From Dallia pectoralis (Eukaryota > Chordata > Actinopteri > Esociformes > Umbridae), in contig CM055741.1 in NCBI GenBank assembly GCA_029465975.1, forward strand, positions 837,720 to 901,719: DNA of 64,000 nucleotides, in the 5' to 3' direction. Position 1 is the first letter of the stretch; every line of letters begins with the position of its first letter. Both the position numbers and the translations under genes were made by a program. Below the pieces are notes generated by a model. The model was not told where the DNA came from. It made no database searches and worked only from the letters and a program-made list of their open reading frames with translations. Shown one piece after another: positions 57,381 through 64,000 of the stretch.

Positions 57381-57386
57381 TTTATT
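57381..57386 (-). terminator. rbbp6: poly(A) signal of rbbp6
   Basis: TTTATT on the plus strand, AATAAA on the minus strand, about 640 bp past the rbbp6 stop codon. The stretch 57387-58021 would then be its 3' UTR and shows no other gene. Confidence 0.55.
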
Positions 57387-58021
57387 GGAAAAAAATAGTT
57401 AAGAACAGTAACTTTCTGTGGTCACCATTCAGCCTGAGTTCAGATCAGTTCACATGAACATGATGAGATAATCTCCATACCAACCAAATGGCAGCCAATT
57501 CACTCCATATTACCCTACTTGTTTAATCAGAAGCCTGCCATCAGCCCATTGGCTCTGGTCTAAGGTTGTTCATTTAGAGCACTGTGATTGGTGTGCTGCC
57601 GGACCCAACCACTTTCAGGCGCCTAATAATCAGTACAGAGGTCATATAAAATACTGCAGTGTCATCGCTCTGTACAAAAAACACATTCAGAGAAAACTTA
57701 ATCATATACACAAAAAAAACAAGCCATACAGCTGGGTCACATTATGTCAACAACCTACAAATATCTGAGGTGATTTTGAACATTGTGATTTTACTTGATA
57801 CATTAGGGACTATCCCCTTGGTTCACTGTACATAAACTATATCCAGCTCAACAATTGTAATTAAAAGTATGACATTTATCGAGCAAGAATGAGTACAGCG
57901 GTTGCCTTCCGCTAAATGCTAATATAACTAGCATGAGCTAGCAGAAATAGGATGTAGACGTTAACTAAATGCTAATGGCGCTAGCATAAGCTATTAACCT
58001 CATGATGTAGCAGTAGCAGTC

Positions 58022-61000
58022 TCAGGTGGCAGCGGACTTCTGTCCAGTCTTTTCTTCGACCAACTCATCTTCCCCCCTTCTCCCCTTTTCTTCATCCTCC
58101 TCCTTTGTTTTATTCCTCTTGTGCTTCTTTTTTTTGTGTTTGTGTTTGTGTTCATGTCGGTGCTCCTTGGCTTCTCCGGCGGGCGTCTCGGAGGCGTCAT
58201 GGCCGCCTTCATTCTGGACAGAATGCTTCCTGTGCTTCTTGTGTTTTTTATGCTTCTTGTGTTTCTTTTTCTTCTTCTCTGCCGTCACCGTTGAGCCGCT
58301 GTGATTGCTAGGGGAGACTGCGGCGCTCTGGGAGGCAGGGCTTTGAGTGTTTGGGGAGGGGCTGTGACTCATGCCACTCCCCCGCTCCCCATCTGACCCC
58401 TCCCCTTCACTGTAGTCTGGGACAAAGGCGGCCTCGTCCGTCTCCCTTCCCAGGTCGGAACACAGACGCTGTCGCCTGGGCTCTGGCCCCGCCCCTCGAC
58501 TCCCCTCCCTCAGTAGCCCCGCCCCCCCTCTCCCCTCCTCCTTGAGCCCTCTGGATTCGGTCTTTGCTGGTTTACTAGGGTCAGACTGAGCCTCTTTTAC
58601 CCCTCTCCCCTCCTCCTTCCCTCTCTTCACCTCCACCGTGGTTGTTTTAGAGACTCCCACGTGACCTGTCCTCCCCCGTCCTCTAGTGGGAGCTTGAGTG
58701 ATTTCTCTCCTTAGAGGTTCTCTGAGCCGGGGAGATGGCTTCAGCTCGTTCTCTCTCAAGGTGCATGCGGGACGATGCTGCTCCTCTGGTTCCTCGTCTT
58801 GCTCATCCCTCTCCCATTTGGAGCGAGGAGGCGGCTGGATGAGGACACCGGGGAAATGAATGGGGCTGACTCTGCTCTGGGTTGGGGTTGCCAGCTGCTC
58901 TCCCTGGTCCGGCTCTGACCTGCTTAAGAAGAACACCGCTCACAGGTTAGAGGATCCAGTAGAACCCGAATATCAATGAGATATAACAGGTTAGAGACAT
59001 TTACTCACCTTGTTGAACCTGTGGCTCTGGTCCGGTCGGCCGTACGTTCAGAAGAGGCATCAGTGGTCACGTTGCGTTCGGCCGTACGTTCAGAAGAGGC
59101 ATCAGTGGTCACGTTGCGTTCGGCCGTACGTTCAGAAGTGGCATCAGTGGTCACGTTGCGGTCGCTAGCGGTTTTCCTGCTGATCTTTCTGGTTTTGTCG
59201 ATCTTGACCTTCCCTGAGCGTTGGCCTGAACTAGATCCTTGGGTGAGTGTTGCTGGTCGGTCATTAGCTGCAGTTTCTTTCTTGGTTTCAGTCTGCTTTT
59301 CCTGTACAGAGACGGGTCTGACTACCAAGGATGAGGTCTCACCTCTCTGTTCCCTTCTGGCTGGTCTCTCTCTTGACAGTGACCTGTCCTTGTTAGCAGT
59401 CTGGTCTCTCACTTCTGGTCTCTCTCGCTCATTTTCCCCGGTGGGATCTGGTTTCTTAGTGACGGCTGATCGCTCTGCAATAGTCATACGATCCAGAGAT
59501 ACAGATCGGTTTGCTCCTCTGTCTGATCTCCCGGGCAAATGTTCCCCTGACGACGATCTGTTTGATCTCCCAGGCAACTGATCGCCTGATAACGGTTTGT
59601 CCGACCCCCTGGACAACTGTTCCTCTGACGACGGTCTGTCTGACCTCAAAGACCTGACACCTTTCTTCTCGTCAGATGACCTTCGCTCCACCATGGGCGC
59701 CCCTCTCTCCAGCACTGCATCCTTCTCTACTCCTGTCACAGTCCGGGTCACCCTGTCCTCTCCTCTCTCGGCTTTGCCTGGACTAGACGCTCGGTCTCCA
59801 GTGGTAACCAACGAGGCAGTGTGAGTTGGAGGTTTCTCCTCTGGACGGGCCACGCTGCACCTCCTCCCCAATTCCCGGTTCAGTTTGATCCTTCGTTGGG
59901 GGAAGGGTTTCACCTGGAGGCCCATGAGGGGCCAGATGGATCCCTCTGCCCGGCCGACCTCAGAGTTCCCTGGGGTGGGGAGGAGCCTGTCGCCTCTCCC
60001 TGGGTCCATGGAGCAACCCAGTACAGCAATGGGGGTGGGGAGGAGGCCATCTCCCCTCCCAGACTCCCTGCCGGCCTGGAGATGTGGCTTGACTGAAAGG
60101 GCTGGAGGTCCTCTTTGGGGGTACACCTCAGCACGGCGCAATTTGGCTGGGGGACCACCCATCCCCCTGTCCATCCCCCTGTCCATCCCCCTGTCCATCC
60201 CCCTGTCCAATCCTCTGTCCAATCCTCTGTCCATACCCCTCTCCAATCCTCTGTCCATACCCCTCTCCAATCCTCTGTCCATACCCCTCTCCAATCCCCT
60301 CTCCAATCCTCTGTCCAATCCTCTGTCCAATCCTCTGTCCATACCCCTCTCCAATCCTCTGTCCATTCCCCTCTCCAATCCTCTGTCCATTCCTCTGTCC
60401 AATCCTCTGTCCAATCCTCTGTCCATTCCCCTCTCCAATCCTCTGTCCATTCCTCTGTCCAATCCTCTGTCCATTCCTCTGTCCATTCCCCTGTCCAATC
60501 CTCTGTCCATACCCCTGTCCATTCCCATCTCCACTCGCCTCCTCTTCTCGGCTGGGGAGTGAGGTCCAGACTGGAGAAATCGAGGAATGGTTACCCCAAC
60601 ACTTGGAAGGGGATCTCTCCTCCCCCCCCGGGCATCAGCTAGGTGTTTAGGAAGGTCGTGGGAGTGAGGTGGCTGAGGACGAGATGGGGCCACTTTAGCC
60701 ACACCTCCTTTAAGTGTATTGGAGCTACGCCCCTTCTCTTTCTTGTTGAGGTCATCGGTTTTGACCTTTGTTGCCTTGGTTGGTTTAGGAGCAGCTAAAA
60801 GGTCTTTCTTTTTGGACGTTGTGGTTGCAGCCTCGCCTGTCTTATTCTTCACCTTTTCTCCTTTCAACTTCCCCTCAGTTTTCACCCTCACCCCTGTTTC
60901 CTTCTTGCTCTTCTCTGATTGGCCCTTGCCAGATGCAGTGGGAGGGGTTTTTCCAGACAACGACACAGCCTTATTGGTTGAAACCTTGGCAGAGGAGGAG

Positions 61001-62046
61001 GTGGGGGCTTTGCTGGGTGTCAGGCTGGTGAGGTCGTCCATTGGTTCATCCCTGACGGGGGTGGCGTCCCCTCTGTCCATTGATTGGTTGGCTGGCTCCT
61101 CCCCATTGTTCTTCTTCTTCTTCAGTTTTTTGGGTTTCAGAGTCTTCGCCCCCACCTGCTCCTTCCCTCCATCACCACGGCCGGAGGTGGCAGGCAGAGT
61201 GGTCGGGGCTTGGTGAGTCCTGTGACTCCCTGGGGGGCCGCTCCTCTCCCCCCTTTTCCCCCGTCCTGGGGGGGTGTAGTCTCTGGGGGGAGGGCTGAGT
61301 CGCTCCCTCTCCCTGCTTGCACGGCCACCGCGGTGGTGCACAGAGGAATGCTGGGTACTGTAGTTTTTGTAGTACTTGTTGTACCAGTCCCTGTATTCTC
61401 TCTCCCACTGCCTGTAGCTGTCCCTCTCCCACCGTTCTCGTCCCCCTGGAGACAGGTCTGGACGACCTTTAGGCTCGTATGGGGGTGGTTCCCTGGGGGG
61501 GGCCTTATGCTGACCTCTGATCCCGCCTGGAGTTCTGCTCCGCCTGTACCCGCCTGGGGAGCGAGACCGGGGTCTAAACCCTCCACCGGCTCCGTCGCCC
61601 CCTTCCCAGCCCCCCCCGCGATACGGAGGAGGGGAGCGAGGAGAGCCAGAGCGCCGGTAACCGTAGGAACGGGAGCGAGAACGGGGCGACCGCCCATAGG
61701 AACGGCTTCGTCCTCCCCGGCCTCCGTTGCGTCGGGAGAAAGGGGAGCGTCCGTATGACCTGGAGCGGGAACGGGACCGGCTAGGGGTGTAGGAGTACGA
61801 CCGGGATCGAGATGAGCGAGAACGTGAGAACGGAGACCGGCTGAACGGAGACCGGCTGTATGACCGAGACCTAGAGAGAGGAAAAACAGTCTGTAGACCT
61901 CCTGCAGACAGACCAGAACCAAGACCACATAGACTGCCTGTGTGTGTTACCTGGAGTAGGAGCGTGGGCGTCTCTTGGGCGGCGACCTGTATTTCATCAG
62001 CTCGTTGGCAAAGTTTTTAGTGAATTCATCGAGCTTGGACGTTACC
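58022..62046 (-). CDS. rbbp6: Rbbp6, C-terminal part (partial, last three exons)
   Basis: E3 ubiquitin-protein ligase RBBP6, a nuclear factor of p53/Rb regulation and of mRNA 3'-end processing. Exons: complement(61951-62046), complement(59009-61870), complement(58022-58919), all phase 2 junctions, about 1,280 residues. Recognition: VTSKLDEFTKNFANELMKYR then SPPKRRPRSYS in the first exon; an SR/RS-rich block (61600-61870); RERWERDSYRQWEREYRDWY near 61400; DATPVRDEPMD; KLNREL; QPPPRSKWERDEQDEEPEEQ; RETDEAAFVPDYSEGE; and a lysine-histidine C-terminus (HKKHKKHKKHRKH). The DWNN, zinc knuckle and RING domains lie beyond the right edge. The large exon carries two coding repeats. GC-rich, unlike the zinc-finger cluster. 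Confidence 0.93.
59037..59165 (-). repeat. rbbp6: 42-bp coding repeat in rbbp6, 3 copies
   Basis: Encodes ERTAERNVTTDASS about three times. The period is 14 codons, so the frame is kept. Confidence 0.9.
60150..60530 (-). repeat. rbbp6: 12-bp coding minisatellite in rbbp6, about 31 tetrapeptides
   Basis: Encodes (M or L)(D or E)RG repeated about 31 times within the disordered region. MDRG, LDRG and LERG variants are arranged in longer sub-repeats. Confidence 0.93.
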
Positions 62047-62832
62047 CTGGCAACACAGATCGTACAGAAAATAATTCCTGTTATTCATGTTTCAGGATAG
62101 TCTTGAAGGTAATACTTGCCCACCGCTCGCACGGCGATCAACGCTAGCTCTGAACCTGATCTGGCTCGTTGCTGCCACTATGGTTTAAATAGAGCGTCGG
62201 CCCCTCGTATTGGTCGCCTCACTTCATTGCCATTTTCGTCCTTTAATTACAACCGATTTCTATCGAACAGGCTAGGATGATTCCTAAGCATTAGGTCCTT
62301 GTTTTGAAGGATGAACCACGCATCATGGGGTAGCTAGTATCGGGGGTTGTTTGTATTTATGTTATATCAGTGTTGGCTGCTTACTTAGCTTTTATTGTAT
62401 ATAGTTGTGTGACGCGGAGTCTCGGACCCGCAATATTGTTGTACTTTTTAAGGGAAGCTAATGATCCATCACGCATGACAGTGTTGGGAGTGTGTAAACC
62501 TGATTTTCTAATTGACCATGTATTGTAGAATGTCAAGGTCCTCCACTTCATTCCGCAAAAACTTGAGGGATTTCCAAGCAAATCGCCTAAACATATCTAC
62601 TATCTTGTTGATCATATTAGAATTGCTCCCAGCTCCCAGTTGTCAATGTTACATTATGAATTTCTCTTTTATGTTGCAAAAAAACACAAAAGTTATTCCT
62701 TTGTATCTTCTTTTGCCAGCACTACTGTGTTACTTTTTCCAAGATAAATTTTGCATTTCCACAAACTTCAAAGAGTCTCATTTCAAATCAGACCAATATA
62801 GTTCTATAGCTGGTTCAGGAGGCTACAAGTCT
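62047..62832. other. rbbp6 intron, non-repetitive part
   Basis: No further rbbp6 exon recognised before the minisatellite. Minus-strand CCAAT (62209-62213) and CTATTTAAACCA (62181-62192) lie upstream of the exon at 61951-62046. Confidence 0.5.
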
Positions 62833-64000
62833 GCGATTGGCCTGCTCCTGACCCTCAGTGATTGGCCTGCTCCTGACACTCAGTGATTGGCCTGCTCCTG
62901 ACCCTCAGTGATTGGCCTGCTCCTAACACTCAGTGATTGGCCTGCTCCTGACCCTCAGTGATTGGCCTGCTCCTGACCCTCAGTGATTGGCCTGCTCCTG
63001 ACACTCAGTGATTGGCCTGCTCCTGACACTCAGTGATTGGCCTGCTCCTGACACTCAGTGATTGGCCTGCTCCTGACACTCAGTGATTGGCCTGCTCCTG
63101 ACACTCAGTGATTGGCCTGCTCCTGACACTCAGTGATTGGCCTGCTCCTGACACTCAGTGATTGGCCTGCTCCTAACACTCAGTGATTGGCCTGCTCCTG
63201 ACCCTCAGTGATTGGCCTGCTCCTAACACTCAGTGATTGGCCTGCTCCTGACCCTCAGTGATTGGCCTGCTCCTAACCCTCAGTGATTGGCCTGCTCCTG
63301 ACCCTCAGTGATTGGCCTGCTCCTGACCCTCAGTGATTGGCCTGCTCCTAACCCTCAGTGATTGGCCTGCTCCTAACCCTCAGTGATTGGCCTGCTCCTG
63401 ACCCTCAGTGATTGGCCTGCTCCTGACCCTCAGTGATTGGCCTGCTCCTGACCCTCAGTGATTGGCCTGCTCCTAACACTCAGTGATTGGCCTGCTCCTG
63501 ACCCTCAGTGATTGGCCTGCTCCTAACACTCAGTGATTGGCCTGCTCCTGACACTCAGTGATTGGCCTGCTCCTGACACTCAGTGATTGGCCTGCTCCTA
63601 ACACTCAGTGATTGGCCTGCTCCTGACCCTCAGTGATTGGCCTGCTCCTAACACTCAGTGATTGGCCTGCTCCTAACACTCAGTGATTGGCCTGCTCCTA
63701 ACACTCAGTGATTGGCCTGCTCCTAACACTCAGTGATTGGCCTGCTCCTAACCCTCAGTGATTGGTCTGCTCCTAACACTCAGTGATTGGCCTGCTCCTA
63801 ACACTCAGTGATTGGCCTGCTCCTAACACTCAGTGATTGGCCTGCTCCTGACACTCAGTGATTGGCCTGCTCCTAACACTCAGTGATTGGCCTGCTCCTA
63901 ACACTCAGTGATTGGCCTGCTCCTAACACTCAGTGATTGGCCTGCTCCTAACACTCAGTGATTGGCCTGCTCCTAACACTCAGTGATTGGCCTGCTCCTA
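62833..64000. repeat. 25-bp minisatellite, at least 46 copies, runs off the right edge
   Basis: Unit CAGTGATTGGCCTGCTCCTG then ACACT, with C/A variants (ACCCT) and G/A variants (CTAACACT). Each unit contains ATTGG, a CCAAT box in reverse. It is presumably in an rbbp6 intron. Confidence 0.96.

Noticed and set aside
58026..61758. Several plus-strand frames of 64-225 codons over rbbp6
   Set aside because: Antisense to the well-supported rbbp6 exons; serine/proline/leucine-rich shadows of the SR and RG repeats.

Overview
The window looks like nuclear DNA of a teleost fish, most likely a salmoniform or esociform (pike/salmon lineage). The evidence is two-exon C2H2 zinc-finger genes with an acidic N-terminal module (CWTEK..GLWLNIVVKEE), fish-type L1-like and other LINE tails, a dispersed repeat resembling one common in salmonid and pike genomes, an Rbbp6 orthologue with typical vertebrate splicing, and very abundant minisatellites. 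The species assignment is an inference.

Layout. 1-5.7 kb: a run of unrelated tandem repeats with no recognisable gene. 5.7-57 kb: a cluster of KRAB-ZFP-like zinc-finger genes and relics. Plus strand: gene A (6627-10794, 11 fingers), a finger fragment (11.7 kb), gene C (12329-13694, 4 fingers), gene D (14980-17498, 12 fingers), gene F (24403-26476, about 23 fingers, first exon lost and frameshifted), gene K (49171-51726, broken), a relic first exon (52.15 kb) and gene L (54234-55934, 5 fingers). Minus strand: fragment H' (19145-19956), gene H (34039-36034, 11 fingers), gene I (38835-40745) and gene J (42120-45030). 57.4-64 kb: the 3' half of rbbp6 on the minus strand; its N-terminal exons lie beyond the right edge.

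Gene plan. Each intact zinc-finger gene has a short first exon encoding the acidic module, one intron (phase 1 in all except J, which is phase 0) and a single exon carrying the whole finger array. Splice sites were placed by hand and give open frames for A, C, D, H, I, J and L. Six genes (A, C, D, H, K, L) and two orphan sites share a promoter-like pair: a CTCF-like box (GTCAGCAGGTGGCG) followed, usually 35-46 bp later, by GTGACGTATAATCAAG. The proteins are expected to be nuclear DNA-binding factors, plausibly repressors of transposons; that role is inferred from family behaviour.

History visible in the sequence. A convergent module (plus-strand gene, 40-bp satellite, minus-strand gene) was duplicated: 14.5-19.96 kb and 19.96-37.5 kb. 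In the second copy an L1-like LINE occupies the place of the promoter-proximal region and exon 1 of gene F. A 38-bp piece of that LINE's ORF1 has become a minisatellite. A solo-LTR-like element landed in the 40-bp satellite and was amplified with it into four 639-bp copies. Most introns hold their own private minisatellite, and one array (gene J) has multiplied the gene's own splice donor.
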